From Runella sp. MFBS21 (lineage in GTDB: Bacteria > Bacteroidota > Bacteroidia > Cytophagales > Spirosomataceae): 64,000 bases of DNA. The stretch's first letter is position 1. Each line of letters opens with the position of its first letter. Shown in pieces: positions 46,234 through 56,364 of this stretch. The position numbers and the translations under genes are program-made. The stretch is taken from NCBI RefSeq assembly GCF_029433105.1, contig NZ_JARNTW010000006.1, forward strand, positions 124,001-188,000, given 5' to 3'. The notes beneath the pieces are model-generated. The model was not told the DNA's origin. It searched no databases and saw only the letters and a program-made list of their open reading frames with translations.

Positions 46234-49200
46234 ATGATAGTACATTTAAAGTATATTGTTTGGCTAGCGATAGCTGCTTGTATTTTGCTTTCCCCAAAGG
46301 CAAAAGGACAAACAATTCCTTGTGGTAACCCTCATGAATCACAAAGCAGCATCGTAGAGAGAGAAAAATTACTTTTAAAGGTAAAACAACAGCTTGCCAA
46401 AAACTTTGAAATAGCCAACCATACTGTACAATATATCCCTATCAAAGCACATATTTTACGGCTTTCGAATGGAACTGGTGGCCTATCTTTAGTTGACTTA
46501 AACAAAGCTCTTAATCAAGCTAATACTTACTTCATCAATATTAATATTCAATTTTATTTTTGCGGTACGGTCAACTACATCAACAATAGCGCCTTTTTTG
46601 ATTTTAATACAGCCGATGAAGGTACCCTATGCGCTGCAAATGATGTCCCCAATGCCCTCAATTTATACTTCCCCAACACTATCCAATTTGGGTCATTAGC
46701 GGTTTCTGGATACGCATATATGCCTAGTACTTTAAGTGTAAGTAATAGGGTTTTTGTTCAAGCCAGCAATGCTACTGACACCCGAACTCTTGTCCACGAA
46801 TTAGGGCATTATTTCAACCTTTTACATACTTTTCAAAATAGCACAGCAAGTAATCTCACTGAAAGAGAGTATGTGACACGTGATCCGCTCCAAGGTGCAA
46901 ACTGCGCTACCACTGGCGATTTGCTCTGTGACACACCTGCTGACCCATTCGGAAGAGATTCATTAAGTTTGTTTGGTTGTAGTTTTCAAGGAACAGCCCG
47001 CGATCCTCAAGGAAACCTATACAACCCTTCACTCTCCAATATCATGTCTTATTACCCCATTACATGCGGAAATGTTTTTACTAATGGGCAGTATACCCGA
47101 ATGCAAGATGGATTACTTCTTCGCACTTATGGCGGCAATCAGTATACACTTACATGTGGGCCACTCGTAACAGGCATCAATGTCCCTAGCAATCTCACTG
47201 CCACCATAGGAATGTCTGGCATATCACTTTCATTTACTGACAACTCCTCCAATGAAACAGGGTTTATTATAGAACGCTCAAGTGTCTCAAACACAGAAGG
47301 ATTTATCCCCATTGCAGGGTTAGCGCCCAATGTGACTACATTTTTGGATCAGACTACTACTGCTTTTACAACTTACTTTTATAGAGTCAAGGCTTCTAAC
47401 TCTACCGACCAGTACAGTAGTGTCTATATGATTTCGACAGCACTTAACTATTGTCAAGCCACTTATAATACGCTGTGTGATCCTACCCCTGTTTTGATTG
47501 ATGACTTTGAACTAAAACAAGGGTCTACTTTTATCATCAATCACCCCAATACCAATTGCTCTCCTAGCAATTATGGTGATTTTACTAGTACCAACTACAA
47601 TGTAGTGGCTGGAACTACTTACACTTTTTTTGCCAGAGCGACTCACAATGGCAGTGGTCTTTTTTATGACCAACATCTATCTGTGTGGATAGATTGGGAT
47701 AGAGATGGCTTATTTGAACTAGAAGAACGGGTGTATAGGAGTGATAGTATTCCTCAAATGCCTCGGATGAACCCTACTGCATCTGGTTCCTTTACGATTC
47801 CCATAGCAGTATCGGCGGGAGTAGTCAGAATGCGTGTAAGATCTACTTACAATTTCGGTCCTAGTAGTGCGCTTATTCCACCATGTGGCCTTTTAGATTT
47901 TGGAGAAGTTCACGATTATAGCCTAATGGTGGCAGCCGCACCTCCTCCTACTATTACTACCACTTCCGTTAGTCCAAGTACTGTATGTGCAGGACAAACT
48001 ATCAGTGTGAGCTTTACTACTACCAATTTACCCTCAGCGACCTATGTAGTACAGCTTTCTGACCTTAACGGCAACAATTTCGCTAATATTCCTACAACAG
48101 GTAGCAGCAGCCCATTGACTGCAACCCTTCCTCCTTCTACCCCATCCGGCACAGGGTATAAAGTAAAAGTAAATGCCATATCGCCAGTAGTAGTCGGAAG
48201 TGAAACGAGTAGCTTCACTATCAACGCACTCCCTTCAGCTCCGACAGCTATGACCCCTATTGCTTACTGTCAAAATCAAACTGCTTTACCTTTATCTGCC
48301 TCGGGCTCCAACCTCAAATGGTATACTATTGCCATTGGGGGAGTAGGAAATCCCACCGCACCTACTCCCATTACAACTAGTGCAGGGACAATCAGCTATT
48401 GGGTATCACAAACAGTCAATAATTGCGAAAGCTCTCGTAGCCAAATTGATGTGATTACTTTTGCAACCCCACCTCCCCCTACTATTACAAGCCCTGTTAA
48501 CTATACCCAAGGTCAAACAGCGGTTCCACTAACAGCCACAGGACAAAATCTGAAATGGTATAATGTATTCTCAGGAGGAACAGCTTTACCATCTGCTCCT
48601 ACACCTTCCACAGCTACCACAGGTACCGCAAACTATTATGTATCACAGACTATCAACAATTGTGAAGGCCCTCGAGCTTTGATTCAAGTAAACGTAAGCG
48701 CACCTACTTATGAGGTTGCTTGTCCTACCATAAAAGTTTATTTGGAAGGTTTGTGGAATGGCTCTCAAATGCCTTCTCTTCTAAATCAAAAAGGGTTATT
48801 GCCTGGGCAAACTCCTACTGATACTTCTTTAGGAGTACCAACTCCCGCAGGACAGCCTTACTCCTCAGCCCCGTGGTTCTATCCCGGTAATGAGTCTGTA
48901 GCTTCTTATAATAGCAACGTGGTAGATTGGGTGCTTTTATCTTTACGTACCAATGTCTCAGATACTAGTTCAAAGGTATATGAGACGGCAGCATTACTTC
49001 GTAACAATGGTGAGGTGAGCTTAGTTTCTGCCTGCCCTCTGCTCAACCCGTCGCTTTCTTATTATGTTGTCATTGAGCATCGAAACCACATAGGAGCTGC
49101 TTCGCACCAACCTATTTCAATTGTAGACAACAAAATCACTTATGATTTTACACAGCAACAATCTTATATACCAATCAACATCCCTGCATCAGGACAGAAA

Positions 49201-49413
49201 AAAATCGGATTAGTATATTGTCTATACGCTGGAGATGCTAGAAAAAATAGTTTTTCAGAAATAAATGCCAATGACTCGTCTCAATGGCGTATTGATAATG
49301 GAAAATTTTCAAGGTATTTATCAACTGATTACAATCTAAATGGCGACATTAATGCAATCGACGACATACTATGGCGTGTCAATAATGGAAAATTCTCAGG
49401 AGTCAACTTTTGA
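46234..49413 (+). CDS. M43-type zinc metalloprotease with GEVED, Ig-like and dockerin-like domains
   Basis: A 1059-residue secreted protein. After a signal peptide (residues ~1-27) comes an M43 (pappalysin/cytophagalysin) domain with HELGHYFNLLH at 188-198 (zinc ligands H188, H192, H198), and a downstream NIMSYYP Met-turn. A fibronectin-like part (FTDNSSNETGFIIERS), a GEVED domain (VWIDWDRDGLFELEERVY), and three Ig-like repeats with KWY...G...P...YWVSQTVNNCES follow. The last 55 residues contain two dockerin-like repeats, each ending WRxxNGKFS, with a calcium-loop-like DYNLNGDINAID. It should digest proteins outside the cell or process surface adhesins. Confidence 0.88.
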   Translation: MIVHLKYIVWLAIAACILLSPKAKGQTIPCGNPHESQSSIVEREKLLLKVKQQLAKNFEIANHTVQYIPIKAHILRLSNGTGGLSLVDLNKALNQANTYFININIQFYFCGTVNYINNSAFFDFNTADEGTLCAANDVPNALNLYFPNTIQFGSLAVSGYAYMPSTLSVSNRVFVQASNATDTRTLVHELGHYFNLLHTFQNSTASNLTEREYVTRDPLQGANCATTGDLLCDTPADPFGRDSLSLFGCSFQGTARDPQGNLYNPSLSNIMSYYPITCGNVFTNGQYTRMQDGLLLRTYGGNQYTLTCGPLVTGINVPSNLTATIGMSGISLSFTDNSSNETGFIIERSSVSNTEGFIPIAGLAPNVTTFLDQTTTAFTTYFYRVKASNSTDQYSSVYMISTALNYCQATYNTLCDPTPVLIDDFELKQGSTFIINHPNTNCSPSNYGDFTSTNYNVVAGTTYTFFARATHNGSGLFYDQHLSVWIDWDRDGLFELEERVYRSDSIPQMPRMNPTASGSFTIPIAVSAGVVRMRVRSTYNFGPSSALIPPCGLLDFGEVHDYSLMVAAAPPPTITTTSVSPSTVCAGQTISVSFTTTNLPSATYVVQLSDLNGNNFANIPTTGSSSPLTATLPPSTPSGTGYKVKVNAISPVVVGSETSSFTINALPSAPTAMTPIAYCQNQTALPLSASGSNLKWYTIAIGGVGNPTAPTPITTSAGTISYWVSQTVNNCESSRSQIDVITFATPPPPTITSPVNYTQGQTAVPLTATGQNLKWYNVFSGGTALPSAPTPSTATTGTANYYVSQTINNCEGPRALIQVNVSAPTYEVACPTIKVYLEGLWNGSQMPSLLNQKGLLPGQTPTDTSLGVPTPAGQPYSSAPWFYPGNESVASYNSNVVDWVLLSLRTNVSDTSSKVYETAALLRNNGEVSLVSACPLLNPSLSYYVVIEHRNHIGAASHQPISIVDNKITYDFTQQQSYIPINIPASGQKKIGLVYCLYAGDARKNSFSEINANDSSQWRIDNGKFSRYLSTDYNLNGDINAIDDILWRVNNGKFSGVNF

Positions 49414-49495
49414 TTGGCATGAAAATTGCTTCAATATACCTAATAGATACTTTTGGAGCCCTCAAAAATTGAACCATATTTTCAATTCATCAAAT

Positions 49496-50386
49496 ATGAA
49501 AAAATTCTTCACTTTTTCTTTTTTCGCAGTCGCTCTGTTTTTTTCGGCACTGCTACAAGCTCAAAATTCTCCGGGAAGATATGAGGTAAGACTTGTACAT
49601 GGAGCCTACAATTGTGCCAAAGACTCTGTAGTTGTCTGTGTAGAAATCCGCGCTACCTCTCCCGATAGTGCTTTTGTGATGGGCAATGCCAACTTTTTAT
49701 TAATTTATCAAAACAACCAGCTTAGTACTCCTGTCATTAGAAGTAGAGGAGCCTTTAGTGGAGGATCATACGCCACGATGACCATCACCAGAACCGACGG
49801 AGATCCTACCAGTGCTTTAAGTATCAATGTAGTTAATACGGACATAGGAGGAGCCGGAACAACCGTAGATACCAACTGGAAAAACATCGGATGCATTGCT
49901 TTTAGTACCGCTGGCAATACAAGTAAATGCTATAATCTTACTCTAAGTGCATCTAACCCTGCCACTATTGTGACACGAGCTTACGAAAACCCCGGTGACC
50001 CAGAGGGAGTATCTCTTACCCAAGAGATAACTCAGGGTACTCTCACCTCTATTACCAATCAATGTCCTGCCAATCCTACGGTAGCGCTCTCAGGAGGCGG
50101 TACAATCAACTCAGGGGAAAATGCTACCCTGACAGTTACCTCTCAAAATAACGTATTGCCAGCCCAAGTTACTTTATCAGGAAATATTCAAGTAACGTTG
50201 ACAGCTCAAGAACCTACTAAAAATATTTTAGTATCACCCAACACTAATACCACTTATGAAATTGTCAGTGTAACGGGTGATTGCGGTGCTGGTACAGGAC
50301 AAGGAACCGCTACAGTATCAGTAACGATACCTCAGAATTGCCCACCTGCCAAATGTATTCCTATTGTCACTAGAATAGTCAAGTAG
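49496..50386 (+). CDS. Secreted cohesin-like protein
   Basis: Start at 49496 because MKKFFTFSFFAVALFFSALLQAQ is a signal peptide; an in-frame ATG at 49340 lies in the preceding gene. The 296-residue product has a beta-sandwich of cohesin type (YEVRLVHGAYNCAKDSVVVCVEIRA-like start, then NANFLLIYQNNQLSTPVI and NVVNTDIGGAGT, IGCIAFS), an Ig-like stretch (residues ~195-285) and a C-terminus CPPAKCIPIVTRIVK, an ending common in Cytophagales surface proteins. It follows the dockerin-like protease by 82 bp, so a cohesin-dockerin type interaction is conceivable. The family call is by eye and not firm. Confidence 0.7.
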   Translation: MKKFFTFSFFAVALFFSALLQAQNSPGRYEVRLVHGAYNCAKDSVVVCVEIRATSPDSAFVMGNANFLLIYQNNQLSTPVIRSRGAFSGGSYATMTITRTDGDPTSALSINVVNTDIGGAGTTVDTNWKNIGCIAFSTAGNTSKCYNLTLSASNPATIVTRAYENPGDPEGVSLTQEITQGTLTSITNQCPANPTVALSGGGTINSGENATLTVTSQNNVLPAQVTLSGNIQVTLTAQEPTKNILVSPNTNTTYEIVSVTGDCGAGTGQGTATVSVTIPQNCPPAKCIPIVTRIVK

Positions 50387-50387
50387 T

Positions 50388-51374
50388 TTATCCCCTAAAT
50401 ATACCGAGTAAGTAAGTGGCTGCTTTCATAGGCAGCCATTTGCCATTTTTAATATACTCTTCCATTTGAGGGAGCGTATTTATAATATCTTTATTTTGAT
50501 AAAATTGCTCTTCGAGAGACTGCCGAATAAGCGCATGCAACCATTCTAGATTTTGCTCTTGACGATGTGTGTTATAAAATCCATTAGCCGTAGTAAGTTG
50601 CATATATTGCTCTATCATCGCCCAAACCTCTGCAATTCCCTGCTTTTCTAAAGCGGAAGACGTTAATACTTTGGGAGACCATCCATTGGCAGGAGACATC
50701 AATAAGTGAAATGCATTTTGGTATTCTAGTACTGCCCTCTGTGCAGCAGCTTTGTTTTCACCGTCAGCTTTTGTAATCACAATTGCATCGGCCATTTCCA
50801 TGATGCCTTTTTTAATACCTTGTAGTTCATCACCTGCTCCCGCCAACATGAGAAGTAAAAAAAAGTCAACCATTCCTTTGACCAATGTTTCGGATTGACC
50901 TACCCCCACAGTTTCTACCAAAACCACTTCAAAACCCGCTGCTTCACACAACAATATGGTTTCTCTTGTTTTATTGGCAACTCCCCCCAACGACCCACTA
51001 GACGGCGAAGGGCGAATATATGCCATAGGGTCATGAGCCAACTCTTCCATACGAGTTTTATCTCCCATAATACTCCCCTTTGTGAGCTGGCTTGTGGGGT
51101 CTATAGCTAAAACAGCAAGTTTCTTGCCTTGTTGTGTAAGGTGTTTACCAAAAGTTTCAATAAAAGTGCTTTTACCTACGCCCGGCACACCCGTAATACC
51201 GACCCGAACCGACCGACCACTATGAGGTAATATTTGCGCTAATACGGCCTGTGCAAGTTCCTTATCAGAAGAAAGTTGACTTTCTACCAAAGTAATCGCA
51301 CGACTTAGTACAAGGCGGTTTCCCGTCAATACTCCTTCTACATAGGCTTCGATAGAAAGGCGATTTCGGACCAA
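50388..51374 (-). CDS. meaB: Methylmalonyl-CoA mutase-associated GTPase MeaB (ArgK family)
   Basis: A 328-residue G3E-type GTPase that protects and reloads adenosylcobalamin-dependent methylmalonyl-CoA mutase. Walker A is GITGVPGVGKST, followed by LAIDPTSQLTKGSIMGDKTRM and YIRPSPSSGSLGG, VLVETVGVGQSE (switch region), VITKADGEN (base recognition) and LTSSALEKQGI. No mutase gene is in this window. Its stop codon lies 1 bp from that of the cohesin-like gene on the other strand. Confidence 0.95.
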   Translation of the reverse strand: MVRNRLSIEAYVEGVLTGNRLVLSRAITLVESQLSSDKELAQAVLAQILPHSGRSVRVGITGVPGVGKSTFIETFGKHLTQQGKKLAVLAIDPTSQLTKGSIMGDKTRMEELAHDPMAYIRPSPSSGSLGGVANKTRETILLCEAAGFEVVLVETVGVGQSETLVKGMVDFFLLLMLAGAGDELQGIKKGIMEMADAIVITKADGENKAAAQRAVLEYQNAFHLLMSPANGWSPKVLTSSALEKQGIAEVWAMIEQYMQLTTANGFYNTHRQEQNLEWLHALIRQSLEEQFYQNKDIINTLPQMEEYIKNGKWLPMKAATYLLGIFRG

Positions 51375-51432
51375 AAGTAGGAAATGTTTGTTTGGAAAAT
51401 TACAAAGATAGTAGCTAAGGAAAGCTTCTAAA

Positions 51433-52122
51433 CTAATCTTCGGTAGAAGCTTGCTTCAGAAGAATACTTTCTGCCCAAAGCATATCATCCGAAGTAGTGA
51501 TTTTGATGTTTTCGTAGTCACCTTCTACAAGAGTAATAGGATAACCTGCAAAATCCAACACACTAGCGCAATCGGTAAAAGTAGATTGTTCTTCTTTTTC
51601 AAAGGCAGTTCTCATCCAATCAAGCCTGAATGTCTGGGGAGTCTGAACTAGTCGATAAGCACTGCGATTTACGGCTTGATTAGAACCGTCTTCATTCATT
51701 ATCCTTACCGAATCTTTGAGAGGAACGCAAGTCACCGCGGCACCATGCAACTGGGCCGTTTCAAAACTTTTACGGATAATTTCCGAAGTCACAAAGGGTC
51801 GTACGCCATCGTGGACTGCTACTACTCCTTCTTTGGAGCTGATTCTTTTCAAACCATTTTTGACAGATTGGAAACGGGTATTCCCCCCAGTCACCGTCAT
51901 AATTGGAGGATAAAATTGGTGTTTATCACAAAGCGCATACCACATTTTCATGGCGTTGGCAGGTAGCACCAAAATCACTTGAAGGGAAAAATCGTAGGAA
52001 AGGAATTTTTCGATAGTATGCATCAAAATAGGCTTTCCGCCTATGAGCATAAACTGCTTGGGGGTTTTGCTGCCCATTCGGGTGCCACTTCCGCCTGCTA
52101 CAATAATGGCAAATTTGGTCAT
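51433..52122 (-). CDS. ispD: 2-C-methyl-D-erythritol 4-phosphate cytidylyltransferase
   Basis: A 229-residue enzyme of the MEP isoprenoid pathway, coupling CTP with MEP. It has IIVAGGSGTRMGSKTPKQF (nucleotide loop, residues ~6-24), VTGGNTRFQSVKNGL, VVAVHDGVRPFV, and the end motif ITLVEGDYENIKITTSDDM. Length is typical. It is followed by meaB and preceded by queA on the same strand, with gaps of about 60-70 bp. Confidence 0.96.
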   Translation of the reverse strand: MTKFAIIVAGGSGTRMGSKTPKQFMLIGGKPILMHTIEKFLSYDFSLQVILVLPANAMKMWYALCDKHQFYPPIMTVTGGNTRFQSVKNGLKRISSKEGVVAVHDGVRPFVTSEIIRKSFETAQLHGAAVTCVPLKDSVRIMNEDGSNQAVNRSAYRLVQTPQTFRLDWMRTAFEKEEQSTFTDCASVLDFAGYPITLVEGDYENIKITTSDDMLWAESILLKQASTED

Positions 52123-52194
52123 AAAAAAGTCGTTGGTTAACAGTCGTTCGTCAAAATACTTAACTAAAGGACTTATTGACCAACGACTAAAAAC

Positions 52195-53238
52195 TTAAAT
52201 AATAAGCATTGCGTCGCCGTAGCTAAAAAACTTATATTTCTCTTTCATCGCTACGTCATATGCTTCCATGATAAGCTCATGACCTCCAAAAGCGCAAGTC
52301 ATCATCAGCAAGATAGACTCTGGCAAGTGGAAGTTTGTCAGAAGCGAATTTGATATTTTGAAATCATATGGAGGGAAAATAAACTTATCTGTCCAGCCTT
52401 CAAAAGGCTTAACCCGATTATTAGCCGAAACCGATGATTCGAGGGCTTTAAGCGAAGTAGTCCCAATGGCACATACTTTCTTACCTTTGTCCAAAGCTTC
52501 GTTTATGACATTGGCCGACGATTCCGTAATCAAGTAGTTTTCAGAATCGGTCTTGTGCTTAGTCAAATCTTCTACATCTACTTGACGAAACGTACCGACT
52601 CCCACATGCAACGTAATAGGCGTAAAATTAACGCCTTTGATTTCCATGCGCCGCTGAATCACTTTAGTAAAGTGCATCCCTGCAGTAGGGGCAGCTACCG
52701 CTCCTACATGCTGCGCAAAAATCGTTTGATAACGCTCACGGTCAGCATCTTCTACTTTACGTTTAATATCGCGAGGAAGGGGGGTTTCGCCCAGTTCATC
52801 AATTGCTTTCATCAATTCCTCATGATTCCCGTCATAAAGAAAACGAATCGTACGACCACGAGAGGTGGTATTGTCGATTACCTCTGCTACTAAGTCGCTA
52901 TCCCCAAAATAGAGCTTGTTGCCTACTCGGATTTTGCGGGCAGGGTCAACCAACACGTCCCAAAGACGCATTTCACGGTTGAGCTCTCGCAAAAGGAATA
53001 CTTCGATTTTAGCACCCGTTTTTTCTTTTTGCCCATAAAGGCGTGCCGGAAAAACCTTGGTATCGTTGACAACCATCGTGTCTCCTTCTCCGAAATAGTC
53101 AATAATTTCGGAAAATTTTTTGTGTTCTATCTTCTTGGTTTGACGATTTACTACCATTAGACGCGATTCTCCTCGCTCGGCAGGATAGAGCGCAACAAGG
53201 CTCTGAGGAAGGTCAAACTTAAACTCGGAAAGTTTCAT
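52195..53238 (-). CDS. queA: S-adenosylmethionine:tRNA ribosyltransferase-isomerase
   Basis: A 347-residue enzyme that transfers ribose from SAM to 7-aminomethyl-deazaguanine in tRNA, giving epoxyqueuosine. Signatures: [67 protein letters not shown], and [19 protein letters not shown] near the end. A -7 box TACTTTTG lies on the minus strand at 53287-53280, followed by CGG. Confidence 0.96.
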   Translation of the reverse strand: MKLSEFKFDLPQSLVALYPAERGESRLMVVNRQTKKIEHKKFSEIIDYFGEGDTMVVNDTKVFPARLYGQKEKTGAKIEVFLLRELNREMRLWDVLVDPARKIRVGNKLYFGDSDLVAEVIDNTTSRGRTIRFLYDGNHEELMKAIDELGETPLPRDIKRKVEDADRERYQTIFAQHVGAVAAPTAGMHFTKVIQRRMEIKGVNFTPITLHVGVGTFRQVDVEDLTKHKTDSENYLITESSANVINEALDKGKKVCAIGTTSLKALESSVSANNRVKPFEGWTDKFIFPPYDFKISNSLLTNFHLPESILLMMTCAFGGHELIMEAYDVAMKEKYKFFSYGDAMLII

Positions 53239-53279
53239 ATATCTTTTTGGCTCAAAGACACCTCAAAAAATTAAGACCG

Positions 53280-53310
53280 CAAAAGTACTAATAAACTCCT
53301 TATTATTAGT
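53280..53310 (-). promoter_or_regulatory. queA promoter with overlapping inverted repeat
   Basis: On the minus strand TACTTTTG (53287-53280) is an exact TAnnTTTG box 42 bp before the queA start. The 8-bp inverted repeat ACTAATAA (53286-53293) / TTATTAGT (53303-53310) overlaps its upstream side and could be an operator. No clear TTG lies upstream. Confidence 0.4.
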
Positions 53311-53406
53311 AACCTTTGCGTTTTTTTTTGATTAAACGGTTCTTTTATTACCAAATGGCACTTTCAATTAATTTATTGATTGATTTTGATTGCTTTAAGT
53401 TAAAAA

Positions 53407-53964
53407 TTATGGTGCAACTACTACATTAAAAGTAACATTGGCATCATCGCTGCCTGGCGTAGCTGTACCATTCTTGACGGCCACTCCTCCTACTGGCGGC
53501 TGATGACGAAGCTGTACTTGTAGTGTACCTGTAGCTGCCGAGGTAGTTACGATTTTTCCGGTAAGCCCTATGGGATAGTTACGACTATCTTTATCATCAT
53601 AGGTGTAAGTCAATAGATTAGCTGGCTGGGGTGTAATCACCACAAGGTGTTCATCTGCTTCTTCTTTTATTTCCTCTGTGATATTATCTACTGGAGTAAC
53701 ACTTTCGTTTAAAAATTCGATTTCTAGCTTATAAGTACGATTTGTTTTTAAACCCACAGAGGCTATTGTAGGTGCATTCCCTCCTTCTCCATCCAAATCT
53801 TTCCAATCGAAAGTTTGAGTAGTAGTGGTCCCGTTTTCAGTGAATTTCAGCCGTACTGTAGTGATAAGTTCATTTTCGTCTTCTGGTGCAGGTTCTTCTT
53901 TTTTACAACTTGTTACTAATGCAAGCGTCAACACCAAAGCCCAAGAAAAATGTAGTCTATTCAT
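53407..53964 (-). CDS. Lipoprotein partner of the TonB-dependent receptor
   Basis: A 185-residue lipoprotein: signal MNRLHFSWALVLTLALVTSC with Cys20 at the lipobox, then an acidic linker and a beta-rich domain (TTVRLKFTENGTTTTQTFDW, LKTNRTYKLEIEFLNES, DNITEEIKEEADEHLVVI, and strands to the end). I know this short lipoprotein as a frequent companion of TonB receptors in Bacteroidota, where it may sit on the receptor surface like SusD or SusE proteins; the ligand is not known. It starts 27 bp after the receptor gene stops, on the same strand, so it is cotranscribed. Confidence 0.8.
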   Translation of the reverse strand: MNRLHFSWALVLTLALVTSCKKEEPAPEDENELITTVRLKFTENGTTTTQTFDWKDLDGEGGNAPTIASVGLKTNRTYKLEIEFLNESVTPVDNITEEIKEEADEHLVVITPQPANLLTYTYDDKDSRNYPIGLTGKIVTTSAATGTLQVQLRHQPPVGGVAVKNGTATPGSDDANVTFNVVVAP

Positions 53965-53991
53965 AATGAGTGTGTTTGATTTATTTTTATG

Positions 53992-56292
53992 TTAGAAATT
54001 CCACTTTATTCTTAAAGACACATTCCGTCCTTGCTCTAGTGAGTAGTATCTAAATCGGTTTAGATAATCTCGGTAGGCTGTGTCCAATATGTTTTGTGCT
54101 GTTAGACTCCATCCTATGCTTTTATTCCAATCTCCGCCAATCAACACACTCCACAGATGATAAGCCGCTGGAGGATCTACAAAATCGCTATTGGGAGGCA
54201 CCCGTTTTTGTTGGGCTACCCATAGATGCGTAAGCGATAGATAGAAATTTTCCCATTTGCCTACTTGAGCCCAATTGTATTTTAGGGTATTTTCAATTCT
54301 ATTGGCTGGGATAAGTACCAAATACCCTTTTTCTTGAAGGTCATAAGCCTTCAAATAGGAAATTTTTGCGGTATGGGTAAGTTTTTTAGGAATGATTTCC
54401 CAGCGCGTATCTACATCTACGCCGGTGAAAGAGGCGTTTGTCTGAACATACTTGAAATACGGGAAAGCCCCCCTTACCGTCAAGATAGGTTCGGCTTGAG
54501 GCTTTAGATAAATATAATTTTGAATAAGGTTATGATAAATTCCTACTTCTACTTGCCAGTGCTTTCTATTATAATCAATACTCCCGATGAGATTGTACGC
54601 CGTTTCGGGTTGCATTTGATCATTTCCTTCTTCATAAGCAGCCGCACCGTGGTGAACTCCTTTGCTATACAATTCATTGGGGCTAGGTGGCCGCCAAGCA
54701 CTTCCCACATTGACTCTCATCGATAACTCCTCCGTGGCATTCCAAACACTTCCAAGTGTACCAGACCAGCTACTAAACTGATGTTGGCGAGGCGAAAGGG
54801 TGCTACCCACAAACTTAAAAATATCTAGCTGCCGCCAATCATATCTAAGTCCAGCCTCCAACTCCCATTGATTACGTACCCATCTTTCAATAACAAATAG
54901 ACCGATGTTTGCTTGATCAAAATCAGGAATGAGAGGACGCCCATCCGTAAAATTATACTGATACAATCCGCTGAGTCCTATTTGACCATTAATAGCACCT
55001 TTGATAGGAGCATGTTCGAAAACCAAATCACTTGTATAAGTAGTAAGTCGAAACAATAATGCAGGTTTGGTAGCCGCTTGAGGTCCATGCAAATCATACT
55101 CCGCACGTCGATTAAACTGCCGTCCAAAAGTCCAAGTCAGGCGATTGGCACCTATATTATAAAAAGCTTTAGCTTTCAACAAATCATGGTTAATGAGCTG
55201 ATTAGGACGTTCTATCTCTCTTTCAAAGGCCGCCTTAATAAAAGGCTCGCCATTTTTGATAACATTCAACAAATCCGAAGTGCTTCCTATATGCGAACCC
55301 GAGAATATGCCAATATTGGTATGAAACTGACTATAAAAAACCTCTGCTCCCACTTTGGAGTTTCGGTATCCTGTGGTCAAAGAAAAATTGTGTTCTTTCA
55401 CACCCGTATTTGCCAAAAAATAATCAGGGGTACGAATATTACCGCCATTTTTGAGCGTACCTTGTATTCTCCACGCCCATCCTTTCCAACTCGAAATCCC
55501 TCCCTGCAATGTGCCTGATATTACTCCCATTCGCCCGTTTGAAAAAGCAGCTATATTTGCTTCTCCACTTATCTTTGAATGCTTGGGAAGTTCATCAGGG
55601 TCTACCAAAATAACTCCCCCAATCGCATCTGAACCATATCTTACTCCCGACGCCCCCTGAACTACTGTCACTCTTTTTGCCACAAATGGATCTATCTCGG
55701 GAGCATGCTCAGAACCCCATTGCTGGCCTTCTTGACGAATGCCATTGTTCATGATAAGGATACGATTGCTATGCAAACCATGTATTACGGGCTTAGCAAT
55801 AGAGGCTCCTGTTTGTAATAAAGTCACGCCATTGAGTACTTTGAGCGCATCGCCCAGCGTTTGGCCTTGATTTTGTTCTAAAGCTTTCCCTTCTAAAGCA
55901 ATTGTTTTTTGAGAGAGGGAAGATTGGACCCGATGAGCCGTAATTTCGACATCTTGAAGATGAACTTCTTCTTCGGTAAGATTGATATCCTCTTCGGCAC
56001 TATGGATTAGCGAAACGCTCGCTTTGACGGTTTTGTAACCTATGATTTTACATTCTATAGTATAATTCCCCTGACAAAGTTTATCTATCTTGTAGCGTCC
56101 CTCTGTATCCGTTATGGCATTTCGATTGGTTCCTTCTACGATGAGTATCGCCCCCACAATCGCCTGCCCCGTTTCTCGATCCTTGACAGTTCCTTTAATC
56201 AAACAATCGCATGCTTGAGGAGACTGTGCGAAAAGCACATCAACGGTAAATAATCCCAACCACACTGCCCATATGTAAAACAAACGATTCAA
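53992..56292 (-). CDS. TonB-dependent outer-membrane receptor
   Basis: A 766-residue receptor: signal peptide (residues 1-22), a carboxypeptidase-regulatory-like domain (KGTVKDRETGQAIVGAILIVEGTNRNAITDTEGRYKI), a plug domain (TLGDALKVLNGVTLLQTG, IRQEGQQWGSEHAPEIDPF, VVQGASGVRYGSDAIGGVI) and a ~22-strand barrel ending with an aromatic Phe (VSLRIKWNF). The plug motif with HAPEID resembles receptors for zinc or other transition metals (ZnuD-like), which is only a suggestion. It is followed by its lipoprotein gene. Confidence 0.92.
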   Translation of the reverse strand: MNRLFYIWAVWLGLFTVDVLFAQSPQACDCLIKGTVKDRETGQAIVGAILIVEGTNRNAITDTEGRYKIDKLCQGNYTIECKIIGYKTVKASVSLIHSAEEDINLTEEEVHLQDVEITAHRVQSSLSQKTIALEGKALEQNQGQTLGDALKVLNGVTLLQTGASIAKPVIHGLHSNRILIMNNGIRQEGQQWGSEHAPEIDPFVAKRVTVVQGASGVRYGSDAIGGVILVDPDELPKHSKISGEANIAAFSNGRMGVISGTLQGGISSWKGWAWRIQGTLKNGGNIRTPDYFLANTGVKEHNFSLTTGYRNSKVGAEVFYSQFHTNIGIFSGSHIGSTSDLLNVIKNGEPFIKAAFEREIERPNQLINHDLLKAKAFYNIGANRLTWTFGRQFNRRAEYDLHGPQAATKPALLFRLTTYTSDLVFEHAPIKGAINGQIGLSGLYQYNFTDGRPLIPDFDQANIGLFVIERWVRNQWELEAGLRYDWRQLDIFKFVGSTLSPRQHQFSSWSGTLGSVWNATEELSMRVNVGSAWRPPSPNELYSKGVHHGAAAYEEGNDQMQPETAYNLIGSIDYNRKHWQVEVGIYHNLIQNYIYLKPQAEPILTVRGAFPYFKYVQTNASFTGVDVDTRWEIIPKKLTHTAKISYLKAYDLQEKGYLVLIPANRIENTLKYNWAQVGKWENFYLSLTHLWVAQQKRVPPNSDFVDPPAAYHLWSVLIGGDWNKSIGWSLTAQNILDTAYRDYLNRFRYYSLEQGRNVSLRIKWNF

Positions 56293-56364
56293 ACTCTGCT
56301 AGTTTTTCTGACAAAGGTAACTCAATTGCAACTATGTTGCAAAAATAAATTCTTAAATAAAAAA

